64,000 nt of DNA from Zoroaster sp. YZ-2022 (lineage: Eukaryota; Echinodermata; Asteroidea; Forcipulatida; Zoroasteridae). How positions within the stretch are numbered: position 1 is the stretch's first letter; each line of letters starts with the position of its first letter. Shown piece by piece: positions 53,222 through 64,000 of this stretch. The stretch spans positions 15,082,622 to 15,146,621 of the forward strand of contig CM055820.1 in NCBI GenBank assembly GCA_029582265.1, written 5' to 3'. The notes below the pieces were generated by a model. That model had not been told where the DNA came from. It did no database searches and saw nothing but the letters and a program-made list of their open reading frames with translations. The position numbers were made by a program, and so were the translations under genes.

Positions 53222-56200
53222 ATGGCGGTAAGTTATTTTCGGGCAAAAATGTACCTTTTTATGACTCAGAATTATAACAGAAATCAATTTTAAGAAAGAA
53301 ATACTTCTTTGGAATATCATCTAGTGCTGTTTTATGATTTAATTGGAGAACTAACAAGTAAACATGATAAATAAATAAGGACTTTTGGATTACCTTTTTG
53401 TTTTGATTTGGGGCATTTAAATTTGGCATGGCAAGAGAACTTGCACAGGGCCTAGTATGGGACTGTGTCATGTGGCATTAGAAAAATATAATCATATTAT
53501 TATTATTATTTCACATGGAATAAAGCCAAAACTTATGCTGCTGGGAATGGGAATACATACTGAAGTGACTGGTAAAGGATTTTATTTAAAAAAACAAAAA
53601 ACAAATTGGGGTTTTCAGGTGAAAAATTATTCCTAAACCAATATGCTCAATATTTATATCAAATTAAAGGTCTTGATGAAAGAAATACAATGATTTTTAA
53701 ATCAAGAAAATTTGTCGAGTATTTTTTGAGGAATCCTGTTCGATGAAGCCCGACTGTCCATACACTGTGTACATCCCTAATGGCAACAAAACTGTTGAAT
53801 CAGCCTACACACACCGTGATACACACGCACAGCGTTCATGCTCGTTTCCCTCATAAGAGCTTTTGAAAGGGTGTAAAAAATACACTCTCCGCTCAAAACT
53901 AAACACAATTACGGCTCAAAACTTTCACATATGATTGATAGAAAAGGTGTAAAATTCATTCAGACACCGCTCTTACCTTTCAACTTGAAAATTTCACCTC
54001 GAAAAACGGTGTTTACTTTTTTATCTCTTCGTAACTTCGGTTGTAGAGTAGCTGTGGAGATCGAGATCGAGCAAGCATGGGTATGTAAAGGAGCCCTTTG
54101 ACTCAATAGGGAAACCCGTTTTCATGTCAATCACAATGTACTCGGGCGCGGAGACAGCTCCGAAGTGGATGCCCTCAGCAGAGCGCGGCAAATTTTACGG
54201 GCCGAATGCACCCGATCTCGGAACACTTCGCGAAAGGCTGGGCGGGACGAGAGTGGTTCCTTCATAAAAACCTAGCCTTTCGCACGTACTTCCGATTGCT
54301 ATTTTATTGTTGGATAGCTGAGATTATAAGCTTTCCAATGAGCTATTACATGTAAGATTTCGACAGGTAAAAGTAATAGAATTTTTTGATTTAAAATTTT
54401 GATGTTTTTTGTTGCGGGCGATGCGCTGTGTGTGTGGAGGGCTTCGGTCAAGCACGTACAAACTGAAAACCCTAAACAAATGTATTATTTATATTGCTTA
54501 GGCCTAATTTGTTTTTCCCACCATTTCCCTTCCCTTTTTTGCCCGTTAAAGTACATTTTCTGTTTCTATGTAATCTCACAATGGTCGCTGGACTCTTCAT
54601 TACCTAACATTTTACCTGAAAATGGTGATAGGCGTATTTCCCACTAGTTTTTGCTTCGGTGGCTAACGTTCATGTACACATACAGGCAGCTGTCAGACAT
54701 GTAGAAAGTTTTTTGCCCGTGTGCATTTCATATACAGGCAGCTTGCTAGGATTAGTTTGAAACTAAATGTTTGTCCACTTAATGAGTATTTTTCGGAAAG
54801 AATGTCGTATCCGACTGCCACTTTTAAGGGGTTTTGGGAATGTTTTTGCAACCACCAACTGGTTAAAAAATGATTCTATCGATTTTTGGGGGTACAGAAA
54901 GTGAAAACTATCTTTAAAATCCACTTTTGTGATGATTTTCGGACTTGATTTCCCTTCTAAAAAATCCTCCCCTTCAGAAAATAGATGGATCCTATTATAG
55001 TTGCCACTGTGCATGTAGCCTACAATGACTGTTGGTCACTAACGGGGGAGTTGACAAGATCATACTGACATGACTGAGGCAGAGTTCTGCCCACGGTGGT
55101 CGGTGCCGGAAAACCCGCCCTGCACTCATGATTCCCCGACCACAATTGGCGGAATTTTCTCTTTTTCCGACCACTACCCATTTTCCAACTTTTTGAATTA
55201 AAATTGCCCATTTCCTTCCACATATTTTCAACAACATGTAAAATGTTGTATTTACCAGTAAAAAGTTGTATCCAAAGCCGTAAGTTTTGAGTACTTCTAA
55301 ATTCTTTAGTTTGAGTCTATTATTCCAGCGAAATAATATTAATAATACCGCATTGATTTCGCAATGGTTTCCAGTTACGCTGATCATAGCTTTACGCTTG
55401 GCATAACATGATACCAGTTTCATCATGTACATGTCGCGTACCCTATTCCATAGCGTTTAATACAACGGAAAATGAACTACAGAGTGAGACCATGCTATGC
55501 CGTAAATTGTTTTTCCACGACGGTAAAGGCATACACACTGTGCATTGGGGCCGCATCAAATTACCAGTAGCTATTGTAACAGCTGTGACATCTTATATTT
55601 ATGAGTGACCTTTGACCCTGTTTTCTACCCCCCCCCTCGGCCGGTTTTTTTCCGCCACTAAAAAAATCCTGGGCAGAACCCTGCTGAGGAAGTCATCGTA
55701 TACCAAAAATGCCTGATTTTTCATGAAATAAATATCCTGGAATAATTTGTCCATCATCAATATATTCTCCATCTTACTGGGTAGGTAAGATTACATTATT
55801 GGTTATATTGAATGAGAAAAAGTGGCTGCCAGATAGGACATTCTACCCTATTTTTCCATTATTTGTTGGTGTTTTTAAAAAAAATAATAAATACATTTTC
55901 CAAGTGGGGACAAAATTTCATGTGGGAGCTGATGAGAAACTAAGTAATAGTCAACTTTCATCGGCCTTAGGGAAAATCAAAACCTTCATCAACTTCCCTA
56001 GAACGTTGAATCCAACTGCCACTTGTGCAAAATGTCTAACCATGTGTTTTTAACAAAATGGCCAACATTTCACTGGATGTGCATACATTCATTGCTCAAA
56101 ATCTCCCAAAATATCGTTTCCAATGTAGTCACTTGACTACACTTTCTTCTCCTAAAGTGTATCTTTTAAATGAAAATCTGTGATATTTTGTCATACTTGG

Positions 56201-59200
56201 ACAGAAAAGTGGCGGTTGTATTCTAAATTCTTTCCTAATTTTGTCTGAGACTGAGTGTTTGCCTAAATTAATAATAAAAAAAATTACTGACTGATTTTAA
56301 AACTATAGAAAGTTCATAATTTTAAGATTAATTCATTAATTCTTCATTGATTCTTTTGATTTAACTTGTCCACAGGTCAGAAGCGATTTCTTTTAAAGGC
56401 ACCTGGCACTGGTATTTTGTCCAAATGTAGCTTTTGTCATAAATATATACATTTTTATGAGTGGAATGTGAATAAACAATTAACTAAGGTTACAGAAATA
56501 GTGGTTTTATTGTATTTACGACTTTAGAATAGGCCACCCCTTTACATTGACACATGGTGGCGCTGTTCGTGACGTCATTCGAGGCGGGGATATTTGAAGA
56601 GAAAATGTGTAGTCTGGCCCCATACATTACGTCTGGGTACCTGATCGGCACGATGCGTCACGAATCCGAGTAACCGAATCCGAGAGTGCGACAATGAGAA
56701 ACCTCAATCAAGCCTCAAACCATTTCCATATTTTAAATGAATAAAAAAGCAATATGAAGAATTATATATATGACTACTGTACTACTACTAGTCATGCTAG
56801 TGCAAAGAAAGCGAATCAATTCAGTCCGGAAAACTGAAATACGGCAGCGTTGCTATATCGGCAACCTTGAGTTGCTGAACACGGCAACGTTTCATTATCT
56901 GGCATGATTAAGGTTGCCGTATCGGCAACTCTTTCATTCAAACGCATAAAGGGAAAGCGAAATATGCAAAAATTGGAATAGTGAAAACCATAAAAATATG
57001 TTCTTTGGTTCCTTACCCAAATTCCTATTCAAGACATCAAAGTTATCTGTGCATTTTCTTGCAAATGACCGTTTAAAACCAACACTCTAGCCCATCCGAC
57101 GATTAACAGCGACTCCATTTTGACGTGCAAGAATACATCCTCAATCAAGATTATTATTTTACGATGGTTCATGAAACAAAACTTTAAACATGGTTGTTCT
57201 CAAAAATATAATAATTAAATTAAACATTATTTATGTTAATATGAGTAAACACCTATTTTATTGGAAATTATCAACGTCTTTCTTCAAGCGGAAAAGCTCT
57301 GAAGCGGGAAACTAAAATCGACAACATTTATACAAACAAAACTCAATTATTGGATAAAATAGAAGTAAAGAAGACATATTTTGCATTTATACATTGTGAT
57401 TAAAGCCAGCACCTTTTGACAATGATAAATAGCCTTGAAGCTGACGTTGAAAGTGAGAAACGACAACGTAAAAACAAGGCCCAAGGGAAGCATGCAAGTT
57501 TTCACGATATAGGTGCAGCAATGCCGCTTAGTGCTACGAAACTGCATAGCGTCACTGCATAGCGCTGAAAAACGACGCCGGACAGGACCACTTTGCCCTC
57601 GTTATCCTGACTTCGCTGCCCATAACCGCCTATATTTGGGATCAGCTGGAAACAGATGCAGGCTGACCCCATCTTTAGTTGTTTTGTTGCATGCAGCAGC
57701 AATACACCCGGTCGGCATTGCTGGGAAAATGCCGGAAAATGCCTTTTTATAACAACCAAACCACACACGTGTGTAAACACAGGCAATTTTAGGGCGAGGG
57801 GGTCGATGTTCCATCAGCGCTAATCTCTTCCTCGAATGACGTCACAAAAAGGGATGGGCGGAGTCACCCTTCAAACAACTTCATATTGTTTTTAAACATA
57901 TAAATCCTGACAAATAATCACTCAAACAATTTGTTTATTGTTAATACACATATACTTTATTGTTTAAATCAATAAAAAACCTATTGCCAGGTGCCTTTAA
58001 ACACCGGGGGACAGTATGGAACAAGACACATAACTTCCTCCTCCTGAAACTCCTCAACTCCCCAATTGATAAATTTTGTTTCTAAGTTTGAAATAATATG
58101 TTTTATTTAATATGCAATTTGTTGTGTTAAATTTTGACGTATTTGTTACTTGTAAGTACTTGTTTTATGGGAAAGAATGTTAAATTTAACCACCACTTGT
58201 ACACAGAGTATTTGCATGTATAATTTAGCAGACGTCAAAATGATGTGCATACATTCATTGTTCTCCAACAATATCGGTTCCAATTTTCATTTGCCTACAT
58301 TTTCCTCTCTTTATGTGTGTCCTCTATCTTTTAAAGAAAAATCTGTGATATTTGTCATATTTGGAAAGAAAAGTGGCAGTTGTATTCTTCATTCTTTCTG
58401 TTTAGTGCTACACTACTGGGATATAGTCATATAGCTGTAATCTTATATTTATTGTATGGACAGATTTTAAGAAATAAATATGACTAAATATGCTAATTGG
58501 GGTGTCTTTGATAGAAAGTAAAACAAATGTGTAAATCACAAATTAATTTCTACTCACAGGAACCAAGTTCACCAGGACCTTTCTCTGATGCTAGCCACGA
58601 TCGTTCCATTGGGGCGCCCTCTAGCAGCCCTGGACGTAGTGATCTTCCTCCATTTGAGGATGAATCTGAGATCCGTGGAGAGGAGGAAATTGTCCAAGAA
58701 GAGGATGAAGATGGAGAGGAATTATTTGGGGATGGTATGGAAAGGTATGATTCAAGTACTTGAATAATTGATAAGAATGACACTTGACCTGAGACACTTT
58801 CAACGGAATTATAACTACATGTAAAGTGATTTATAAGAATGAAAGGCAATTTGAATGGTTCAATGGTAATTACCACAAATGACGATAACGATGGAATGCA
58901 CATATATATTTAGTATGGGAACATGGCAAAAGTTGTTCTTCAGAAGGTAAATTTAACAATTATGAATTACCAAAATAAATGTATAACAAGACCCACTATA
59001 AATTCATTCAAAGCCATTACTCTAAAACTGTGCTTTTAAATATTATTTTTATCAATGTAAAAAATTGTCTTCTTGATATAAAATTGTGGCATTCTGATTG
59101 CCAGAAATTGGTGAAATAATCAGTGGGCAATACCTCTCTAATTAAAGAAATTCTGCTTATAAATATAAATGTGATCGACCTTGAAAGGTATTAGGGAGTG

Positions 59201-62200
59201 TTCATTTGCAGTTATTTACAATATGGCTATTTTATTATTACTTTGGTAGTGTTTATTGAAGTATTATTTCCAATAAAATACTAGGACCCTTAAAACAATT
59301 TTTCAGGTTAAAGTAATAAGTATTTTATTGATAATTATCTCACAGAAGGCCGTCAAAGCAAACTGACCAAAATGTTGAGTTAACGCACCGTTTCTTATAA
59401 TGGCAAAATTCAAGAGAATTTATTACGTTGAGTTACCGCAAACCTACTCTATCACTTTCTACCATGCAAACTTTTAATCCTTTAAGAAATATTTATTTCA
59501 CAGAGATTATCGTGTGATTCCTGAGCTTGATACATATGACATTGATAATCTGGATCAAGAGGATTATGATGCCATGGCACCTGAGGAGAGGGCAGAAGCT
59601 GAAAGGTTGATGCGTAAGAGAGATCGAGAAGAAGCCATAGCAACTGGACGTATGAGACCTGGACTTCTATATGGTACGGAGTTGTGTGAATTATGAAATA
59701 CCTTACATGATTTAACTCTTTCTATCCAGAATTATTTCATGTGTATGGATGGAATTGTTTTTATTATTGTAATTTGATACTGTAAACAATCAAGGTCAAG
59801 TGTGGAAATAATTAATATTTTGTTTGTCTTTTGCCAGTTGAAGAGAGTAAGGTATCAAAATAAAGGTTATGACTCTCTGGGTGTGAATATTGAGATGGGG
59901 ATCATCTTGGGATTACCCATAATGCATTGCAGCCATTCAAATATAAACTTATGTTTATCGTTCCTCAGAATAAATATAAATAAATCTGAAAGTAATTGCT
60001 TGAAAGTTTTCAAATATGCATTGTATGATAAACAAAAGTGGTTTGTTTATGTCAGAATATGTCAGGGCATAATAATATTACCCATAATGCTTTGTAATCC
60101 CCTGTTTATATAACAAAAATCATAATTTGCAACCTTGATACAACATACTGTATATTGTTTCTGTTATGCAATAATGTAAACAATGAAGGTCCAGTGTGGA
60201 AATTATTAATAATTTGTTAATATTTGGACAGCTGGTAGAATCATAAGTATCATTTGTAACATCTGTTAAAATTTTGCTGTTGTTACTCGCCCAATTGCTG
60301 TTCCTATGAGCACAATTTGCCTGGGACATTGCTTGCTGTCACGGTCGCGTCATGGTGCCATGTATAGTATAGGCCTATCGTTATACCGCTATCGCAATCG
60401 GTACATACTACCTCGGATTCAGCGCTTTTACTGTCGTTTTTACCCTGAAAAACAAAACTTCTGTCACTGTCAGGGTGTTCAAAGTCAACATTGTCACCAT
60501 CATCATCTCCATTAGCACTGCCCACGTCATAATTCCAAGAAAATAGCGTACGTTGCACATCTATTGTTGTGAGTTTCATGGAGGCCGCCATTTTTAAGTA
60601 CAACGTGTGTAAACCGCGTGTGTACTTAACGTTAACAATGTGAACACAATCGGAGCTCTCAGAGAAGTATTTCATCTGTGCCGTTGTCAAACAATATTTA
60701 TTAGCTAATTTGCATTGGTAGTGCATGACCTCGAATTCTTATTGGTTAGTTGCGCATTCTGTTGTCAAAATAAGTCAAAACAAAACCCGTTGTCAGGTCA
60801 TGATGAGCCGATAAATCGGGGTGTGCACGAGCCGTTAAATCGGCGCGCCGACAAGAAAGAGTTAAAGTGTGAACATGCATCTGTGTTGGTGATATCAAAC
60901 AAGTCTTTTCAATGAGTTATCTGAATTAGTGATTTTATTATGCAGATATGTGATAGAAATTTCAAACATTTTATGCAGTTCCCAGACTCCTGGATCATCT
61001 TCACAGATTTTTTCCACCAGGGAGACTCATCCCTGAATAAGTTAAAACTTTTGGTCTTAACAGATTTTGAAATCAGACTGAAATTTTTGATCAAGCTCTT
61101 TGATATGTTAAGATCAAAAGTAACTTATTTGATGTTTGATTTTTTTACTTTTAATTTATAGACTGTGCATTTTTTTGGTTTAAGTTGCTGTTTTTGAAAT
61201 ACACAAGGGAAACTAACTGAGAAGAATTGACTGAAGTGGGATCATTAGCACTCAGTATCCATTGAACTCTTCACAATTACATGTTTAAATATATGGTAAA
61301 ACCATATTTTTATGTTTCGATCTTATTGTTTTATATAAACCTCAGAGGAGAGTGATGAAGAAGATGAGAGACCAACGAGACGGAGACGTCTTGCTGAGAG
61401 GGCGGCAGAAGGGGTTGAAGAGGATGAAGAGGTAAATCAAAGAAAGATAGGACCACATGTTATTATTCATTCTTATGTTGGCTCTGATTCTTGGGAAGTG
61501 GTATTACAAGTGAAAAGTTCAGCCATCTAACACTCCAACTTCTGATAAAGAGTCAACAGCCAAAGGTTACATCTAATATTATTTCAAGGTACAATATTGT
61601 CATGATCAACAGGGTGTGGAATTGGCGTGGTAAATAGTACCCACATGAAAAGGTCATATTACCATTGCTGCTTTAACAAGGACACCAATTCCATGCCCTG
61701 TTGAAAGTATGCTCTGATCGTGATGATACTGGCCCTTTTAACAGTTAACTGATCTGTATGATTACAGGTGAAATTCTGTCTATTTCTGTCTATATATTCT
61801 GTCTATCTCATTCTCATTTTTAAACATGACTTTAGGTTAACATGGTGGAAAATCATGTGATTGTAATATCTTTTGTTAGGAAATTGTGGTTTATATCTTC
61901 TTTTTTTTTTGGGGTGTTTTTTTTATCAGTATATTCTATATGTATTCAGAAGAATGTCAGACTCTTATTGATGCCTCTTCTCATCTTATCTCTATTTACA
62001 TCTGCGTTTTCTTATTAAGATGATAGAGAGTATTGAGAACCTTGAGGATATGAAAGGTCACACAGTCAGAGAATGGGTTTCCATGGCTGGCCCTAGACTT
62101 GAGATCTACAACCGATTCAAGAACTTCCTACGTACATTTGTGGATGACAAGGGACACAACTTGTATCGTGAAAAGATTCAACAAATGTGTGAAGGTATCT

Positions 62201-64000
62201 TGCGTGTTTGTTTTATTTGTTTTAACAACCATTTACTGTTGGATTCAAGTGGAATGACCTTTAACCCTAACCATGGCTCAATGCAACAAGATGCCACAAA
62301 TGTTGCAACAAACAATCTTGTTGCCCCCAGCAGAGAACAAAAGAACCATTGTTCTAGCTGGTGGATCTTGTTGCATTGAGCAGCCTGCTCACTTGTTTCT
62401 TTTGTTGCATTCGGCAGGGTGTCTGTGAAATGCATGTAGGGAGTTGGGATTAATTAATGTGCTGTAAATGTTAGAGAGCCAGAAACTATAATATATATTT
62501 TGTATATATATAATGTGTCATACCAACAAGTTGTATATATTTGTTATGTCTCTACATTCAGTCCTGTTATTATTGATTCATGTATTCTACATTATATTAT
62601 GTTTGTCAATATGATATAATTGAAATTGAATTGAATTTCATAGTGCTTATCTGAATGACTGTATCAAACCTGTTGTTTACCATATGCATTGTGTATGTAC
62701 AGCCAGCCAGATGGATAAAGTATCCATAGTATCCAATCTTTGTTACTTGTGCAATCGGTTACTATGAAGATTCTCTATCAAACCTGTTGTTTACCATATG
62801 CATCGTGTATGTACAGCCAGCCAGATGAATAAAGTATCCATAGTATCCAATCTTTGTTAGTACTTGTGCATTCGGTTACTATGAAGATTCTTTCTCAAAG
62901 GCAAGCATTAGAAAGATGGTAATGTTATTTTTTAATGATCATTTTTTTAAAGAGATAAACGCTTGTTTCTTGCAGCCAATAAGGAGAGTCTTATAATTGA
63001 CTACAACATCTTGGCGTCTCAGGAGCAGGTCCTTGCTTACTTCCTCCCTGAGGCTCCTGCTGAGATGCTTAAGATCTTTGATGAGGCGGCTAAGGAGGTT
63101 GTACTTTATATGTTTCCAAAGTACGAGCAGATTGCCAAGGAAATCCATGTCCGGATTGCTGAACTACCACTGGTGGAGGAGCTTCGATCGCTCAGGTGGG
63201 AAAATCTTTGGCCTTTCGATTGGAAAATAATCTAGTGTCTTATTTAAAATGGTTATTTTTGAAAAACATAAAAGCTGAAAGATAACTAATGTTTATAAAC
63301 AGAACAAAACTGCAAGGGTACTTTTTAGAAATATTACAGGCATTGAATTTTGTTCATGAAGGGGCAATTTAATTCTCCCCTGATAAAGGGCAATTCTGTT
63401 AGAAAATCAAAATGTGTATTGGAATATTTGATGGGGCACCAAGGCCAAGAGCAGGGACACGGAGACCATTGTTGCCTCAGTGAAATTCCATGCTTCTGTG
63501 AACATCACAGGTTACCATATGTGACCTGCTCTGGCAAAACCCCAAACTTCTCGGCATTTACCATATTGCATAAAAGCCATGAAAAGGTCAAAAACTTACC
63601 CCAGGGACCAGTTTGAGGGACCAGTTTTCATGTCATCATATAGAGTATTTTCTCTAGATTTTGATGGAAAAAGAAAAATCCTGAAACATTGTTGGGAACT
63701 TTGTTAATTTTCACAATACATTTGGGAGGTCACTTCTGAAAATTGGGTCCAAGTTTAGGGTTTTGCCAGAGCCAGTTACATATGCTAATGGCTACATGAA
63801 TTTCATCAAGCGGGTTTTCTCTTTCTAGACAATTGCATCTAAACCAACTGATTCGAACAAGTGGAGTAGTTACATCTTCTACAGGCATCCTACCTCAACT
63901 AAGCATGATCAAGTATAACTGTCCTAAGTGTGGCTTCGTTCTGGGACCATTCTATCAGAATCAGAATCAGGAAGTACGACCTGGGTCATGTCCGGAGTGT
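53222..64000 (+). CDS. MCM2: MCM2, replicative helicase subunit, N-terminal part (7 exons, truncated by window)
   Basis: MCM2 is part of the MCM2-7 ring that unwinds DNA in replication. Exons: 53222-53227, 58560-58744, 59504-59673, 61346-61431, 62020-62194, 62976-63195, and 63829 to the window edge. All junctions are GT-AG and in frame, giving 338 residues. Exon 1 codes only Met-Ala. Seen in order: an acidic N-terminal tail with [17 protein letters not shown] (23-39), the CDC7-target type of sequence; [11 protein letters not shown] with Tyr66 and Tyr75, matching the two tyrosines human MCM2 uses to hold histone H3-H4; a basic patch [26 protein letters not shown] (150-169), which opens the N-terminal domain; [18 protein letters not shown]; and a zinc finger with Cys312, 315, 335 and 338. 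The window ends on the last of these cysteines. The AAA+ ATPase domain lies beyond. Intron 1 (5.3 kb) is full of transposons. Confidence 0.97.
54795..55848. mobile_element. MITE of the GGAAAGAAT / ACCGCCA family, copy 3, split by a nested element
   Basis: Inverted full copy of 51453-51897: GGAAAGAATGTCGTATCCGA at the left, GTGGCTGCCAGATAGGACAT at the right, and the same interior (for example GATTTTTGGGGGTACAGAAA). A 604-bp insertion at 55080-55683 splits it. Confidence 0.88.
55074..55689. mobile_element. Nested TIR element with CTGAGG target duplication (hAT-like)
   Basis: The element 55080-55683 starts CAGAGTTCTGCCCA and ends TGGGCAGAACCCTG (TIR 14 bp, one mismatch). CTGAGG flanks both sides and occurs once in the uninterrupted relative at 51620-51640 (reverse strand). 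CAG-starting TIRs fit hAT, but the usual duplication there is 8 bp, so the class is tentative. No transposase is seen. Confidence 0.8.
55993..56235. mobile_element. MITE of the GGAAAGAAT / ACCGCCA family, copy 4
   Basis: Short form of the family: a degenerate left end with GAACGTTGAATCCAACTGCC, interior TGCTCAAAATCTCCCAAAAT, and right end AAGTGGCGGTTGTATTCTAA followed by ATTCTTTCC. It lies 145 bp from copy 3. Confidence 0.8.
56393..58000 (-). mobile_element. Kolobok-like DNA transposon with THAP-domain remnant
   Basis: The element 56397-57996 starts AGGCACCTGGCA and ends with the exact inverse TGCCAGGTGCCT, flanked by TTAA on both sides (56393-56396, 57997-58000). A second, subterminal perfect inverted pair of 16 bp, GTGACGTCATTCGAGG, lies at 56569-56584 and 57830-57845. 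On the minus strand, from 57717 down to 57602, an ATG opens [20 protein letters not shown] followed by [16 protein letters not shown], the start of a THAP zinc finger (Cys-x4-Cys, then FPADP and RRLW). A stop follows, so the gene is broken. THAP domains occur at the N-terminus of Kolobok and P-type transposases; TTAA targets favour Kolobok. Confidence 0.8.
57602..57717 (-). pseudogene. THAP-domain fragment of a transposase
   Basis: About 38 codons match the first half of a THAP domain: two zinc-binding cysteines, [14 protein letters not shown]. The second half, with the Cys-x2-His pair, is not readable in frame because of the TGA/TAA after AKSG. It lies inside the TTAA-flanked element and is the only coding trace of its transposase. 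Confidence 0.75.
58170..58399. mobile_element. MITE of the GGAAAGAAT / ACCGCCA family, copy 5
   Basis: Left end GGAAAGAATGTTAAATTTAA, right end AAGTGGCAGTTGTATTCTTC then ATTCTTTC, interior AAATCTGTGATATTTGTCAT. It lies 170 bp after the Kolobok-like element and 160 bp before MCM2 exon 2. Confidence 0.8.
59780..60245. repeat. Diverged direct duplication in MCM2 intron 3
   Basis: Two pieces recur about 390 and 165 bp apart: GTAAACAAT(C/G)AAGGTC(A/C)AGTGTGGAAA near 59780 and 60176, and TTACCCATAATGC near 59916 and 60079. They look like remnants of a dispersed repeat or an old duplication. Confidence 0.5.
60304..60865 (-). mobile_element. Possible piggyBac-like element end with acidic N-terminal frame
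   Basis: On the minus strand the sequence TTAACTCTTTCTTGTCGGCG begins at 60865 and is followed by CGATTTAACGGCTCGTG and CGATTTATCGGCTC, a pattern like the TTAA-flanked ends of piggyBac-type transposons. Downstream an open frame (60726-60304, with a likely internal Met at about 60591) codes an acidic stretch, [20 protein letters not shown], which recalls the acidic N-terminus of such transposases. No DDD catalytic region and no second end were found, so it would be a truncated copy in MCM2 intron 3. Confidence 0.45.
61583..61741. mobile_element. MITE of the TTTAAAGGGAC family, copy 3
   Basis: Shorter relative of 40220-40452, with AAAAGGTCATATTACC, CCAATTCCATGCCCTGTTGA and GATCGTGATGATACTGGCCC. 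The left end is eroded. Confidence 0.75.
62664..62897. repeat. 114-bp tandem duplication in MCM2 intron 5
   Basis: Two units contain TCAAACCTGTTGTTTACCAT and GTACAGCCAGCCAGATG, then CGGTTACTATGAAGATTCT. They differ at a few positions and by a 4-bp GTAC-like insertion. Confidence 0.95.

Larger units (their letters stand above)
53228..58559 (+). other. MCM2 intron 1
   Basis: Contains the long MITE copy 3 with a nested hAT-like insertion (54795-55848), MITE copy 4 (55993-56235), the Kolobok-like element (56393-58000) and MITE copy 5 (58170-58399). The first 1.5 kb (53228-54794) has no repeat I can delimit. A GC-rich patch at 54140-54300 stands out from the AT-rich surroundings but carries no recognisable motif. 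Confidence 0.85.

Noticed and set aside
58550..58903. 117-codon frame antisense to MCM2 exon 2
   Set aside because: Shadow of the Ser/acidic coding sequence of MCM2 exon 2.

Overview
This is eukaryotic DNA from an animal genome: AT-rich, intron-rich and packed with tandem repeats and short DNA transposons. The best guess is a marine deuterostome invertebrate, most likely an echinoderm, with a hemichordate or cephalochordate as alternatives. Three things point there: the exon structure and residues of MCM2 and TPRA1, CR1/L2-like LINE tails and a tRNA-headed SINE, and an over-represented palindrome TAGGCCTA that I associate, from memory, with echinoderm sequence. Species cannot be settled from the window.

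Layout. 1-9376: a 71-bp satellite array of about 130 copies, cut by the window edge, followed by a (AAT)n tract. 9721-19888: no gene recognised; interspersed repeats, a perfect 29-bp hairpin and a LINE 3' end. 19889-31502 (+): a four-exon gene for a protein of about 1444 residues with three MATH-like domains, a coiled coil and a long disordered glutamine-rich tail; I do not recognise an orthologue. Its first intron holds a 31/32-bp minisatellite with a three-unit higher-order pattern and a Tc1/mariner-type MITE. 31503-39841: intergenic, with a SINE, a TIR element and a fold-back element. 39842-51261 (-): TPRA1 (GPR175), nine coding exons and 407 residues, with introns full of arrays and transposons. 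52732-53221: a probable shared promoter with E2F-type sites. 53222-64000 (+): the first seven exons of MCM2 (338 residues), cut by the window edge at the last cysteine of the zinc finger.

How it fits together. TPRA1 and MCM2 lie head to head, the same arrangement I know from human 3q21.3, so this is probably an old conserved pair sharing a promoter. MCM2 is a replicative helicase subunit, and E2F-type sites sit 75 and 9 bp before its ATG. The rest of the window is a record of mobile DNA: a Helitron/HINE-type element with internal repeats, a Kolobok-like element with a THAP remnant, a piggyBac-like end, hAT, Harbinger-like and mariner-like MITEs. In one case a hAT target-site duplication copies a TPRA1 splice donor exactly.
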